Assembly: GCA_015501585.1 (NCBI GenBank)
Contig: JADNRY010000003.1
Span: forward strand, 558,001-622,000
DNA: 64,000 nucleotides
Source of the DNA: Rhodocollybia butyracea
Lineage: Eukaryota > Basidiomycota > Agaricomycetes > Agaricales > Omphalotaceae
Direction of reading: 5' to 3'
Below are positions 45,153-58,677 of the stretch, in pieces. Made by a program: the position numbers and the translations under genes. Each line of letters opens with the position of its first letter. Within the stretch, counting starts at the first letter, position 1. The notes beneath the pieces were generated by a model, which made no database searches, was not told where the DNA came from, and saw nothing but the letters and a program-made list of their open reading frames with translations.

Positions 45153-46141
45153 CTAATGTTTGGTTTGGAGGTTTCTCAGAGAAATATCGTATACCACTGC
45201 ATTCGGTGTCAGTAATGTTAATGAGGGCTTCATAGACGAACGCTCACTAACCTTCTTCGATTTTTTTCATATCATACTTTAAGCTATCGAATCTTCGACG
45301 TAGCGTGTCGTTTTTAAGGTTGAGCTACAAGTCTTTCCTCAGATATGCACGTGTCTTTATAAAAAAAAACACAACCAACCATCGAGAAACCAACGAACAG
45401 CCCTTTAACAAAGGCGGATATTCTGAGGGGTTGTTCGAAGTCGCCTAGGATAACGGCGTTGACAGCAAGGCGCGACTTTGAAAGCATGAACGATTGAGTT
45501 CTGCCTTGAGGGCAAGAAAAGTACGAACTAGTTCATTGACCATGGTGATCAAACCATGGAGGTAATCTTCTGCCGAGATTGCGACGCGGTCCTTCCATTC
45601 ATCCTGTACTGAGAACTATTTATTAGACAATGAATGTCTTTTATGAAAGGAAAATTAACCAACTTCCTAGTATTTCGCTTGTGCCTTGTAGAGAAATCAA
45701 AGTGCCCTTTGTAAGATACAAAGAGAGTGCAGCGGCGAATATAGCACTGCGCAAAGAGTTGCACCACATATCTTTCCACCGCCAAAATTGGTTCGGAGGG
45801 ATCAAGGAGGCAAGGGCGGCAGTTATTTCCCCGCAACTATGTAACGGGGCTTGGATAGTTTCAATCAAAGAAGGAACTTTCAAGTCTTTAGGAACGAAGA
45901 TCCAGGGTGATGACAGAAAAGATAATCACTGGCCACAGACGGCGTTGAGTGAATTTTACTCAATATTCCAGAGATTGTTCGTGTTTTTTTGTCGAATTCG
46001 TTTACTTGCTCTCTGATTCTCTATCCCGAAGAGCGTTCTTAGTGGTAGGTTAGAAGGTTGAGGTACAATTTTTGGTACCTCTCTAAGATCTGATTCGTGG
46101 TCAAGCATTTGATTGAGATTTTCCAGGCTTTGCTGATCCAT
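45153..46141 (-). CDS. TSN: Translin (single-strand nucleic acid binding, C3PO subunit)
   Basis: Translin binds single-stranded DNA and RNA and, with TRAX, forms the C3PO endoribonuclease. ATG 46141 begins MDQQSLENLNQMLDHESDLR. An intron (GTACCA...GGATAG) joins E to RIREQVNEFDKKTRTISGIL followed by SKIHS. Further exons give VPSLIETIQAPLHSCGEITA, LIPPNQFWRWKDMWCNSLRS and AIFAAALSLYLTKGTLISLQ, the family core. Then come AISAEDYLHGLITMVNELVR, SRLAVNAVILGDFEQPLRIS, LNLKNDTLRRRFDSLKYDMK and VVYDISLRNLQTKH, with TAG at 45153-45155. The LRRRFDSLKYD motif is diagnostic. It shares a 204-bp divergent promoter with SEN1. One small exon after SKIHS is not fully resolved. No TRAX gene is in the window. 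Confidence 0.9.
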
Positions 46142-46345
46142 AGCTGGTGATATTGTAGAGGTCGTGATTCGCGATGTACTGCAGTCTGTGGATGAACTTT
46201 GAAAGATGATGGATGGTCAGAAGCAGGGTGACTCAGTCATGTCGACTCACGTGCTTGGAACTAACGCCTTCTGAAGTCGGATGACGCCTAGTAATTCCTC
46301 TCAGGGTACACACACCTTGTGCATCTCTCTCGTTCTCCATCTTGG
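46142..46345. promoter_or_regulatory. 204-bp divergent promoter, translin / SEN1
   Basis: The start codons of translin (minus) and SEN1 (plus) are 204 bp apart. No TATA box is seen. Confidence 0.55.
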
Positions 46346-49300
46346 ATGGCCGGCTCGGCCCAAAGCGCGGCTGATTTGGCTGTTCAAGAACTTCTGAAAC
46401 GCCTCCACGATGAACCAAGAAACAGCGAAAACCTCCGAGAAGATGAACTAGATGCTATTTACGCGCAGCTGCAGCGCTCTTCTGGAAAATCTTCTTTTCA
46501 CTGGTTTTGCAGCCATGCAGAGCCACTGACAGTTGAATCTGCCACCTTTCTACTGAGGCTGTTCGCTTATAACAGTCCGAAAGTAGAAGTATGGAAGGAT
46601 TGGTTGAATTCTTGTCTTGGAACTTGCTCGGCGTGTGTTATCGGGTTTGAGAAATCGAAAATCGGCTGTAGAAACACGTGCGTGCTATCTAATTCTGCGA
46701 CGTGTCTTGTACTGAAATTATAGTTAGTTACTTTGGTGCTTTCCCAGACCATGTAAAAGATGCGTTTTGGGATTCTTTCAATGCTTGGGAGCTCGAGCAC
46801 ATCCTTGCTAAAATATCCACTCCTTCTGGCTGGAGAGGATTATCTGCGATTCCTATCCCCATCGTCTATCGCATGCTATGCAATTTTCACACTTTTAGAG
46901 ACCCTCGTATACAGGAGTACCTGGAACAGAATCCCCCAACGCTCGCTTTCTCAGACTGGCCCACTGATCCTCCTCCGCCTGCCCTACTTGTCCTCATGAT
47001 GCATCGAAATTCCGCTCTCAGATCTTGGTCTGTGCAGCAAGTTTCGAGCTGCACCACAGTTCCTATATCCCAAAACGATGCTTCTTCTCTTCCCTACGAC
47101 AAAACTTTGGAAATAATACTGCAGCCCTTTTCTTCTACTCCAGAATCACCTGCCCAACCTAATTCAATCTCTCTAGTGACCGATCCAGTAGCCCTTTGGT
47201 CTTCATTTCACTCTGTACTACGTCTTCTACATCCAAAACACATTACCTATCTCTCTTCGAAGGGGGTAGATGTCCGGCACGTTGTTATAGGTCATCTACA
47301 CGACCATGGTCCCGGTTAGTCATCGGCTTTTTTAAGGCCAAACTTTTTTTTGGCTTATCCGTTAATAGAGTTTAAAACCATTGTACAATGCTTTAGCCTC
47401 ATCTTGAAAAGATTGGGAAAGAGTCTTTGGAATGGCGAGGGCCCGGAATATCCTCAAGTGGCATTTGACGCGTTCAAAGACAATCAAGTTCTGAACACCC
47501 TCCTTTCCGAAAAGGAACTTTCAGCCGAGCGAAATCCATGGTTTTTCAACTGGATACCAGAATTTTTGCTCACAATTCGGGACCAACAAGTGTATCCCGA
47601 AGTAGTTGCAAAGATCACTGATTTCATGTGCGAGGAGTTGCAGCACGAACGGTTCGGTAATGCACGACCCATTGTTATGGCGTGTGCGTCTCGAGTGAGT
47701 TCATGAGCTTGCGTTGGTTTGACTGTGATTCATGTCTATCCTGGCAGCTGCTCAAAGGCCAAAATCGCGATGGAAATAATTCTGCCGTTACGAATGTGCT
47801 GGATATCCATGCGGAAGTTCTAGTTTCCGTGGCTTTTTCGCGTTCTCACCAGAAAGCGGAGTGGAAAGTTGCTCGAGAAGCCACTCGTGACCTCATACAT
47901 ACCTCCTTGATGCAGGATCTCAAGAATATCCGGAATGCGATTTCCCGGGCCTCCGTTGTACTATCTCTCGCTGTTCGAAAGCCTGAGAAAAGTGCACCTC
48001 ATCTTCACGACAATGGATCGGAGACCATGGCTCCTTTGGCTATCAGGGAGCAGATCTGGAAAAAAATTTACGCCCATCTTCAGCCCAGCGATACTGAAGG
48101 GCTTGCTTGTATTCTGTCGGTGTTAGCCTCGGCTGCTCATTTTGATTCCATCCTCAAAGCATCATTTGCCCCTGCACTGAGCTTCTCTGGCATGTCTAGT
48201 TTGATCGACGCTGTAAACCGATCGCTGCAGACAGTAATAACTGGGTTCACAGAACTAACATCCAGTTATGACATGACCATGGCAGCCCCGCACGTCTCGC
48301 GATTTGCAGGCGTCGCTAAAGACCTCATCAAGCTCATGCTTTCACCGATGGCTGATCTGCATGCCGGTGCGATGGGTATTGTCACTCAAGCAGATGCAGA
48401 TGGATCTTCGGATGGACGTAGAGACTGTTTTCGGTGGCTATTTGAGACGTTTCCGGATGAGTCTTTTTCGGGCAGTTTCGAAATGCTCACTGTTTTCAAT
48501 GACTACGCTCCTAAAATTCCCGAGGCTTGTAGCTTGTCAAAGATTCTGGTTCGATGTTTTACGGATATCATCGGTGTCCTTTGTTCGAGTAGCCATGGTC
48601 TCCTTCACAAATCTGAATACCTTCGATCTTCGGATCCAAAAGGACCAGCATCTCGGATTCCACAGTTGTGGACCCTGATGTGTAGAACCATCACCGTCAT
48701 TTTCAAACGAACTCCCTCGTGGTCCCAGTACTATAAGAACGAAGTCATGACGGAGTGGATGCGAGATGCTTTGATTTTTGCTCGCGACATCTTGGGAGAG
48801 AGGCCCGTATTCGAATCTGCTGCTCGCTCGATTTCATCATCTAGTGTCACTTCTAAAGTCAACAAGCGAATGTTAGATGATCTTCAAGAAATTCTAGCTG
48901 AGCTTGCACGGTGGCTACGCTTAACAGACGAAGAATTACTTCACCAGTCCTGTACTTTGATTCACTCGCTACTGGAGTTCTTCCGGGAATCGGAGAACCC
49001 CCTACCGGAAACCGTTCTCCAAAAGCTAACGAAGCAGGTTGTTGATGTTAGAAAGAGGGATATCAGTTCGACGAGCTGTATATTAGATCCCGCCAAGCTG
49101 GCACCCCTCGAAGCCATCCTCGCTTCCTTTGACGAGAAAGATGATGAAGTAGAAATTGTGGAAACCAGACCCATCTCCAAACCTGTCACCAAACCCGAAA
49201 TCAAGCCTAAGGTTGGGCTGAAGCGTACGGCAGAAGGCTCGGTTAAAGCAACTGCATCTTCGAAAACAAAATCCTCTCACTTCTCTGTCACAGATCAAGA

Positions 49301-52300
49301 AAAATTGGATGCTGTTTCTTCCATGCCCACGTTCCGTAAACCTTTAGCACCGAGTGTTGTCAAACCCGTCCCGCAGGCTCCTTCCACCGTTACCCGCAGA
49401 TCGACAGACGATGATTCTTCCTCGGATTCGGAGGAAAGCGCAGAGGAAGAAAGTCAGAGGACTGCCCTTCTCGATTTAGGAAAACTCCAGAAATCACCCA
49501 AAATTCGAAAACCTGTTGAGCGGCGACAAGTCAAGATGTTGGACCTACCTCATCTCAAACGGAACGCACAGGAGGCCCGGCTTGCCAAGCGGGATGAAGC
49601 TCGTAATAAGGCTTTGCGATTCAAACCCGACATATCGTCCCTGCATAAAACCTTGTTGTCATGGGATTATCACCATGACGGTAATTCCCCTCCGAAAACC
49701 TCACTGCAACTGCGCCATGTACCCCATATATTCTCTGATTTCAGGCACTATCGATCAGTCTTCGAACCGCTTTTGTTGATGGAATGCTGGGCTCAACTTC
49801 TACAATCCAAGGACGAGACACCGGAAAAGTACGAGTGTAAGATCACAGCGAAGATGTATAACGGCCAGTGGTCAGATCTCGAGGTTATGTTTACTGGTGA
49901 TTTGCGCAGAGAGTGGTTTTTGACCGAGAACGATGTTGTCTTGCTGCACAACGCAGAAGGCAAAAACACCCTTGCTAAAGCGATGAGTTTCAGACGTCCC
50001 GGAAAGGATCCAGCTGAGGCAAGATTACGTTGTTATTTTCCTCCTGATACACGCGACCCCGGATTGAATATTCAGAGCTCATGGCAAATCTCAAAGGTGT
50101 TCAGGTGAGCAATCATTAAACAAAGCCCGGTCCATCTAGACTAACATCGATACTTAGTTTGAGCACTCTTCATAGAGAGTACGCAGCGCTGATTGCGGTT
50201 GAATATTACGACTTTGCTGACCGGATTCTGCGTCCATATCTTGCCCCACCTTTGAATGTGGACCCGAAGGAGATCAGGCAAGTGATGGAGAAATATAAAG
50301 TGAACGAGCCACAGGCTAGAGCAATCGCCAGTGCTCTTAAAACAGATGGTTTCGTACTAGTTCAAGGGTACGGACTCTTCTCGTCTTGTCGAGGGTTTTT
50401 AGTTAATTCTTCCTTAGCCCTCCTGGAACCGGCAAAACCTCGACCATTTGTGCCCTTATATCGGCCTCTCTCAAAACACAAACGCTGGGCCCCTCGAAGA
50501 ACGTCGAAAAACCCAAAATCCTTCTTTGTGCCCCCAGCAATGCCGCTATCGACGAAATAGTTCATAGGCTAAAAGACCGATTCCCTTCTTTGAAGGTCGT
50601 ACGTACAGGCGCCGCCCAGTCAATCAGTCTGAGCGTCAAGGACGTTTCGCTTGATTCTCTTATTGAAACTAAACTCGGGTCAAGTGGACAAAATGAGTCA
50701 AAGGATACTGCGAACGAAATGATATCCGTTCGGCAGGAGTTTCAGACAGCGAGGTCACTTCGACAGGAGAAGATTCAAGAACTTCACAAACTTCGCGAAA
50801 ACGGGGCTCCCTTTGATTCATTAGAGGCGGAGGTTAAACAACTAACTATCAAGACCACGTCTTTGAGGCAACGTCTTGATGGTCTTCGAGACAAACATAC
50901 TTCCGAGTCGCGTACCATGGATACGGCTCGTCGTCGAGCTCGCGATGAGGTTCTACGAGAGGCCGATGTTATTTGCAGTACACTTTCCGGTACAGGCCAC
51001 GAGAATCTTGAGCAGTACGATTTCGAAATGGTCATTATAGACGAGGCTGCACAAGCGATAGAACTCAGCTCTCTGATACCTCTGAAATACAGATGCAATC
51101 GCTGTGTCATGGTCGGAGATCCTCAACAGCTTCCTCCGACTGTCATTTCCATGGAGGTAGGTGCAAATAATAACACCACTATACCGTTGTTTCTGAAAAA
51201 AAAATTAGGCCTCCAAATTCAATTATAATCAATCTTTGTTCGTACGACTACAGACGCAGCGTCCAGATGCCGTCCATTTGCTTAGCATTCAATATCGTAT
51301 GCATCCTGATATCAGTCAACTTCCAAGTAAAATCTTCTACGATAATCGATTACAAGATGGTCCAGACATGGACACTAAAACATTTCAACCTTGGCATGCG
51401 CACTCCAAGTTCGGAACGTATCGCTTTTTCAACGTGAAGGGGTTGGAGGAGTCTAGTGGACGATCAACAATGAATAAAACGGAAGTTCAGGTCGCTGTTG
51501 CATTGTTCAATCGCTTACGGAAGGATTTTTCCTCCGTGGATTTCAGTTCTCGCGTTGGGGTAGTTTCTATGTACAGCGCCCAAATCAAGGAGTTGAAGAG
51601 GGTCTTCGAGCAAAGGTTTGGCCGTGAAATCTTGAATGAAGTCGATTTTAGGACCGTAGATGGCTTCCAGGGACAAGAGAAGGATATAATTATTCTTTCG
51701 TGCGTTCGAGGCGGTCCAGGTGTTGTAAGTATCGGTCACGTTAAGGGTTCGTTGGTTAACTATGAGCTGTGATCAACCCTTACCTCGATCACCAGATGTC
51801 CGCCGTATGAACGTCGCTATCACTCGTGCCAAATCCTCTCTTTTCATTCTCGGAAATGCTGCTACTCTCGAACGTAGTAATGAGACGTGGGGAGCCATAA
51901 TCAATGATTCAAAATCCCGAAAATTTTTCGATGAGGTCCGTGTGACACAGATGGCCTCGTTCAATCTAATATTCTTTTTAGGTCGATGCCTCGTATTTTA
52001 CTGCGCCGGCAGCTCCTACCGTTTCGTCTCGAGCACCAGTCTCACAAAGATCCAAACAAGTATCTAAGCCTCCAATGGTGACGCCAGTCCCTGTCCCAGT
52101 AGGCCTCGCCACTCCCAGGAGCTCAAAGCGGCAATGCAGAACGGTCTACCAGCATCGACTACTACTGCGCCTGAACCCCGCGACCAGCCTATGTTGAATA
52201 ATCCTTCAGACAAGCAGAAAGGGAAAAGGAAACAGGAGGAAATGACTTCTGATCCAAAGGAAACTGACAAGCCCTTGCTATCCGCCAGCACCTCAGCCAC

Positions 52301-52439
52301 CTCAGCCCCTCCTCCTGTTCCTGCTCCTCGAAAACGCACTAAGCAAGCACCTAATTTATTCATACCCAAGGGCAAAAACAAAGTGAGTTCTCCCATGGCT
52401 TCGTTAAATCGCATCTCACTGGCTGTTCAGCGTCCTTGA
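46346..52439 (+). CDS. SEN1: Sen1/senataxin-type superfamily 1 RNA-DNA helicase
   Basis: Nuclear helicase that unwinds R-loops and terminates Pol II transcription of short RNAs. Start is ATG 46346 (MAGSAQSAADLAVQELLKRL). The long helical SEN1 N-terminal region fills 46.3-49.1 kb, with NAWELEHILAKISTPSGWRG near its beginning. A Ser/acidic linker (DDDSSSDSEESAEEES, about 49410) precedes the helicase. Helicase motifs: EPQARAIASALKTDGFVLVQ; Walker A GPPGTGKTSTI, formed after an intron (GTACGG...CCTTAG); II VIIDEAAQAIEL; III GDPQQLPPTV; IV SIQYRMHPDISQLPS; V VDGFQGQEKDIIILSC; VI RMNVAITRAKSSLFILGN. A coiled-coil insertion lies at about 50.7-50.95 kb. The C-terminus is Pro/Lys-rich. Roughly ten short introns give about 1,800 residues. 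It converges with Dhr1, 114 bp away. Confidence 0.93.
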
Positions 52440-52553
52440 CTGTCAATACACCGTAGAAGCATAAACCATTATGGCCATACTTATCTTGTAACATATAGCA
52501 AAATACTGTACTTAATTTTACACATCATGTATCCCTAGTATATACATCAAACC

Positions 52554-55500
52554 TCATCTAGAGTTTTCAGCCTTGACTGGTGGTAGTTCCCAGCCATCGG
52601 GACCAAAGTGTGGTGTTACCATCATGACACCTGCACTGTTTTTTAATGGTTTTGAAAAGGTACATAGGGAGGTTTTGCCCAACGAGGACAACCACGCAGG
52701 ATTAACCACCGTCAGGCCTTCATAATAATGAGCAATTTTTTTAAAGCCATTGGAGAATTTACCTTTTATCCAAATTTGACTTGTTCGCAAGACTTCATGA
52801 AATACGACGTATTCTGGTGGTGACACTTTGAACAAGACGGACGAAGGATGGATGAACACATCCTCTGCAATACCCAATGCTCTATACGGTACACCTTGAG
52901 CCGAAACATATTGAACGCCGCCCGATTCGCTCTTATCTATGCGGTCTTTCCGAACAGCAATTTGGTCAATAAAGGCAGCAGTCAATAGCTGTCTCAAGAC
53001 TTTGACCTAAGGACAAGATGAGGATCGAATCTGTAGTCTTCGAGCATCCGGACTGACCTGCAGATCACTGGGAGGGTTCAAATTAGGGACGAAGCCGGAA
53101 TCTAAGCCAGGGAAGTTGGTCTCGACGATATTGCTGATCTGTGCTCGTAGCTTGTGTATTTCTTCCATTGCCTGGTATTTATGAGCATGAGGCCTTCATA
53201 GATCCAACTAAAATCAACGACATACCTTCGGTCGCACAAAGTGATCATTACAAAACTGTAGACCTGCACCAGCATATTCATAGGCGCCCACAACAGACAA
53301 AATCCGGAAAATATCACTCGTGAAAGCTCCGAGGGATGAATGAGTCTACAAGATGACGAATTAGTTTCGGACACCACGATCGATGAAGCCTGCGCACATG
53401 CTGAGACGTAAAAAACTGTTTCCGCCGTAGCCGAAGAACCTCTTTGGCACGAACAGCAGCACTGGTAAGGTGTTTGATTTCTTGGGCATCACCGTCCACA
53501 TCCTCGGTATCAGCCGAGCTTAGCAACGCTTCCTCGTGCAGAAAAGGATCTCCGACTGACAACGCGGATACAATTGCAACTACATACGGTAGGCACTTGT
53601 GTTGCTGACCACTAACAAGCATCCTAGAGAACCGCGGAGACAGAGGGAACAGTGACATAGTCTTGCCTAGTTCCGTTATTTGAGCTTCCTTGTTCAAAGC
53701 ACCTAGGTACTGTAGCACCTTCTCTGCCTTTTGCAAGCTGATGCGATCGGGTGGGGTAGGGAATGGAAAATTGATGACCGCATCGATATGCATGCCCTTC
53801 ATTTGAAGAACGACACCCTCAATAGGCATGCGAAGAATCTCAGGGTTTGAGAACGGGTCAAAGTGGTGCTCGTATAGAGCAGAGGAATAGAGGCGATAGC
53901 AATGTCCTGGTCCAGTTCGGCCTGCACGACCCGCTCGTTGAGCAGCAGAAGCTTTGGAAGTCCAGGCTATTTGGAAGGCTTGTATACCGTTTGTAACATC
54001 GTATCGTCGCTGAAGAAGATTATCGGCGTGATTCTCTAACAACACCGCAGGCACTTACCTCTTTGGCCCGACCACAGTCGACAACATACCGGATGTTGGG
54101 TATAGTCAACGAAGTTTCGGCCACGTTCGTCGCGACGACGACTAATCGATGTCCGGGTGGAGGAGGTTGAAAAACTCGCATTTGCTTGTCGCTTGGAAGC
54201 AAAGAGTACAGAGGAACTACGTGCATTGGGGCTAAAATACGGTCCGTCATTAAAATAGGCTCCCATAAACTAGAGAACTTACTCTCAGTCTCATCGAGAT
54301 CGATTCCGAGTTCCTCATTCAGAGCCTCTTCTTCGTCGCTATCCAGTGCATCCGGATCTTCCTCCATATTGGCGTCGACATCGAAGGCCATATCGTCGAC
54401 TTGGCCTTCACCCAGATCAACATCTTCCGGTTCAATATCAGCTAGATAGGATACGAATCAGGATTAGGATTTATATAACGGTGAATAGATAGAGACTAAC
54501 CTTGGGCAGCTCCCACTCTCCTTGCAGAGCTTGGGTTTTCAGAAGTGTCATCGACACCAAAGATTCGACTGGCAGATCCTGCGCCCCGGGTTCTCTTCCT
54601 ATCCTCGATAGCTTTCTTCCCAAACCTTCCTTCCAACTTCCGACATACACCTTGAATCTCGTTCTGACCTGTGAGGAAGATCAGAACGCCTCCAGGCGGA
54701 AGGCGGGTGTGAATCTTGGTAGTCTTTTTTATTGCTTCGGTGACATAGTCTGAGGTGGTGCGCCTATTGAAATGTACGGTGACAGGGTGTTGTCGAGCGG
54801 CAACGTTGATAACGGGCGGTGGCGTCTGAAACAGTGTGGTATTCGACGCGAAGTCGCTCACACGAAGGGTGGCAGACATGATGATCAAACGCAGAGGCTT
54901 GAAGCAGGTTAACACTCTGAGAACAAGGCGGAAGAGATATGGCAAACCTTGGCACCCTCTTTCCCTTCCTTCCATAATTCTTCGCGTAATTTTAATACTC
55001 TGCTGAGTACACCGATCAATATGTCTGTGTTCATGCTGCGTTCATGGGCCTCGTCGATGATGACGACAGAGTACTTCGTTAGGAGGAAATCAGTAGCGAG
55101 TTCTCGAAGTAGTACACCATCAGTCATGAATTTTATCGATGTTGTGGGCGAGACTGTCGCGTCGTATCGTATTTGATACGATACTTTTGAAGAAGTTAAG
55201 GAAAGTTCTTGGGCAACACGGGATGCCATCGACATGGCAGCTACTCGTCTTGGTTGAGTTATTCCTATCATACCTGGATTTTCTGGGCAAGAGTTAATAT
55301 TGGAAGTAGGGATGTTAAATGATAAACATACCACTGCCGGGTGACCCAAAGCCCGCTTCATACAGAAATTGTGGAATTTGCGTTGTTTTCCCGCTTCCAG
55401 TTTCACCACAGATGACCACGACGGGGTTGAGTAGGACAGCCTCCATTATTGGTTGCTCCTCTGCAACGACAGGGAGAAGTAACCTTGATTCCTGCACTTC

Positions 55501-56902
55501 ATCTGGACGAGATACCGAGATGTATTTTCTTTTTGACGATGAAGCTTTCGCTCCTGCTGCCTCTGAAGGCGTCGAAAGCAATTGCTGAGCGAACGAGGTG
55601 GACGGTAGTTGTAAGTCTTCCCCTAGGGGCCCACGCATCTCGAGCGGATGGTTACTGTCAACTTTCCGCTTTTTGGTTGGCGGGGGCTTGGCAGATATTG
55701 ACGGAGGAGAGGTTGGTGGGGGAGTTGTTGTAGGCACATAACCTTTCGCAATATTGAGTTGTTTTGTGGCCCAATCTTTGAACCCAAGACTCTTCTTCGG
55801 TTTCGGCGCCAATGAAATTTCTTCCTCGTCTTCGCTATCCCCGTCTTCCTCTTCGCTATCCCCGTCTTCCTCTTCGTCCTCGTCCTCTTCTCCATCCTCG
55901 TCCTCATCTTTTTCAGATGCATCCCTTTCTTCCTCATCGTCCGGAGAGTCGTACGCAGAATCTGAACTGTCAAAGGACGAGTCAGATTCAATTGCGTCCG
56001 TTGGAGTTGCTTTCATCTTCCAGCGAGAGAACGCAATCTGAAGATAGGACTTGAGCCCCGGTATGGAGCAGCATTGAAGAGAACATACCGTTTTCTTTTT
56101 TGATTTGTGCCCTACCTTTGGTGCAACGACTGTTCCATCTGGATTCCTTGCAAGTGCACCTCCTACGGTAGGCGCATCGACTGGCTTCAAGGGACCCTTC
56201 GGTCTTTCTTTAGAAGGTCCTGCTTCCGAGTTGAGCTCATCTTCATCGTCCTCATCGTCAGCATCGGCATCCATAACATCGAATAGCCCATCGCGACGTT
56301 TTCGTTTGCCTATACGGCCTTCAAGAGCTCTGCGGACTTCCTTGTCCTCCAGCTTGTCTAGCTGGTCCTGATGGGTGATGATTTTGCCTGTTCCCAGTGT
56401 AGAGGATGATTGGAAATGGACAGATGAAGGTATCTGAGCCTGACTCTGGCTGAAAAATATAAGTATCGTTCTAAACTTGCAAGTATTCTAGCGTACGATA
56501 GTTTCTTAAGAATATCGACGCGTTCTTCCTTCTTAAGCTTCTTATCCTGTAGCAAAACCGTCAAATATCATGAGAAACAAAGCTAGAATTAAATTTACAA
56601 TGTATTTTTCAAGTCTTTTCTTCTTCTTGCTCGTCCATTTCGATTCGGACTGATTAAGAAGCTGAGATGATCTTTAGACGCGAATGAAACGGCTAACGTC
56701 AAGTAAAACGGACCTCCTGCTTCAGCTTTTCCTTCCTGTCCGATTCCTTTTCTTCCTTCGTTTTGGGTGTGTGGAACAAAGCATTTGGATTGGCGGAATC
56801 ATCGGTAGGCTGATTTTTTTTTACTGCTCCTTTCTTCTTAGACCCTCCGGCACTTGATTGACGTGCCTTTGCATTGTGACGCTCACGGGGAGCAGGGCCC
56901 AT
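52554..56902 (-). CDS. ECM16: DEAH-box RNA helicase Dhr1/Ecm16 (DHX37), U3 snoRNP
   Basis: Nucleolar helicase that releases U3 snoRNA from pre-40S particles. ATG 56902 begins [20 protein letters not shown]. Long acidic tracts (Glu/Asp/Ser-rich, 55.75-56.0 kb) and KR-rich segments precede the core, as in Ecm16. Motif I is [20 protein letters not shown]; Ia [12 protein letters not shown]; Ib [50 protein letters not shown] (reads [12 protein letters not shown]); then [63 protein letters not shown]. The HA2/OB region includes [17 protein letters not shown] and ends [12 protein letters not shown], with TGA at 52554-52556. The 54.3-kb acidic insertion ([14 protein letters not shown]) between RecA domains matches this subfamily. 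More than ten introns are present. It is convergent with SEN1. Confidence 0.92.
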
Positions 56903-57905
56903 TGAAGATGGAGAGTGAAGCTTTGAAGAATTCAGTGAAAAAATTCCAATTTCCGGTCCGAGAAGCGCGCGTGATTTACCTTATTAAGTTAAGCGCTTGG
57001 CGTTTCATTGCTTCAATTAACAGCAGACTAACAGCCCGCATACAATCGCACTATAAAGTGCTATAAGGCTACATAACATGGCAAAGCTGTCTGTCACTCA
57101 GATTACCATAAGTATAACAAGGTACCGATTTCTTGAGTCGGTGATAAATTGCCCTCATCCGTCCCCGTCAGAACACCGCATCGCGTTAAATGGAGCAGGA
57201 GGAAATTGCAAGGCCCGATATTACGAATGGACGGTAATGGGATGTCCATATTTTATTCTTGGCTTGGAACACGTTTATTTTTCGGCTGTGAAACCGTACC
57301 GAGGTGAGATAGAGGCCAGGTGTGGGCATGGTTTTCATCAAATGCTGTAGGCTCTATCTCTAAATCAATGACACGTATATGAGTCTTGAGAGCTTTTTTA
57401 ATTACCAGACTTGGCGAGCTCTGGCTGAATTCTGACAAGGCGTCCCAGAATATCCATCCTGCTGACCCGAGGCCGGCCCTCGTATTGTTTCAATCTCCCA
57501 AGTGTCAATTCCAAACTTCCCCTTTTGTGCACTTTTCCAGTGCCACTGTTCGCCGAAACGGCTACCATAGCATCCGGCAGCTACGGATCTTTTCCTCGAC
57601 AACAATGGCTTGTACAGTCACTGCAGTATATAAGGCACCGAGAACAAAAACACATCAAGGTTAACGTTTACCGCTCGCCCCTTCTCTTTCCTCTGCGCTT
57701 CGTCTCTAGATAAATTCCGGCCCTCCATTTCAGGTCGTCATCCCCGCCATCTACTCTTGGCACCACCTTAGGGGCTTTGACCTTCTACTTGGAGACTCCT
57801 ATTCGGGATCTATCCTGGACTTCGTCATCGCATTCACTCGATCGAGCTCAACCGCAGAACATATTAAAGGCTAGTCCTTGACTTGGCTTGACACCTTTTC
57901 ACACT
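56903..57905. other. intergenic spacer, nothing recognised
   Basis: About 1 kb holding the Dhr1 promoter at its left end and that of the next plus-strand gene at its right. Short open frames exist on both strands without any motif. CTTTTCC/TTTCCTC pyrimidine tracts at 57670-57700 may belong to the downstream promoter. Confidence 0.5.
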
Positions 57906-58677
57906 ATGAAGTTGCTTCCCATCGCTCTTCCCGGTGCCCTTGCCTATCTATGCAGCACCTACGCAGCATATCTGGCAGTTGATGATCAATTAAAGCCTTG
58001 GACAGGCTTTCAAGAGGGCCTCTTAATGTTACCTTCACATAACGAACACGACTCGCATCATCTGTGCGATGTGATGATTGGCAATGATAAATTTCAGGTG
58101 GATGTTCATTCCACGAGGTATGTTAGCGGCTTCGCATGTCACGATATGACTTGTTCTCAGCTGTTACTCTAGTTCAGACGAATGGGTAGTTTCTCCGAGG
58201 GATGAAAGGAATCTTCCCCAGGGTATGTACAAATTAACCCATTTCCTCCCGTATATCTGATGAATCACCACACCAGAGTACGTTACCCTCATCAATCAAC
58301 ACCTCAAAGCAAACGCCCCAACATCCACATCCAATCACGTACACTCTTCTCCATTGGCCCAGTCCACATCCAAATACGCTCCTCCAATAATAACATGTCA
58401 ACGTCCAGCTGCACAAGTGCCCTGTTCCATCCTTCAGCGTAGAATAGGCTTCATGCATGTTATCGATCTGCTCTCGATAGTCGCAGTTGGCCTTTTCGCT
58501 GCTATAGCCACATGTATTGCTGCCGTTTTGCGACGTAATGATCAAACAACGAGGTCTGTAACAATGGCAAATACTCCGCGACTGGTCCGATTAGATCAGC
58601 TTCGTGAACGACCATCGCCATTCAACCTCGAAGAGACGGAGTATGTGTTTGATTATATCAAATGTAAGCTAGGGTAG
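57906..58677 (+). CDS. hypothetical single-pass membrane protein with signal peptide
   Basis: ATG 57906 begins MKLLPIALPGALAYLCSTYA, a likely signal peptide. The exon reads AVDDQLKPWTGFQEGLLMLP, HNEHDSHHLCDVMIGNDKFQ, VDVHST. An intron (GTATGT...TACTCTAG) joins SSDEWVVSPRDERNLPQ, and a second (GTATGT...CACCAG) joins EYVTLINQHLKANAPTSTSN. After a Ser/Pro-rich region comes one hydrophobic helix, VIDLLSIVAVGLFAAIATCI, then a basic RRNDQTTRS and a short tail ending in YIKCKLG, with TAG at 58677. The layout (signal, lumenal domain, one helix, about 55-residue tail) suggests a type I membrane protein. No family recognised. Three exons joining in phase with canonical sites make it a real gene. Confidence 0.65.

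Noticed and set aside
53314..55409. Apparent multiple short helicase ORFs suggesting a broken gene
   Set aside because: All helicase motifs occur in the correct order and the gaps are explained by short GT-AG introns.
55754..56054. Plus-strand Ser-rich and Pro/Arg-rich ORFs
   Set aside because: They are antisense shadows of the acidic Glu/Asp tract of the Dhr1 helicase.
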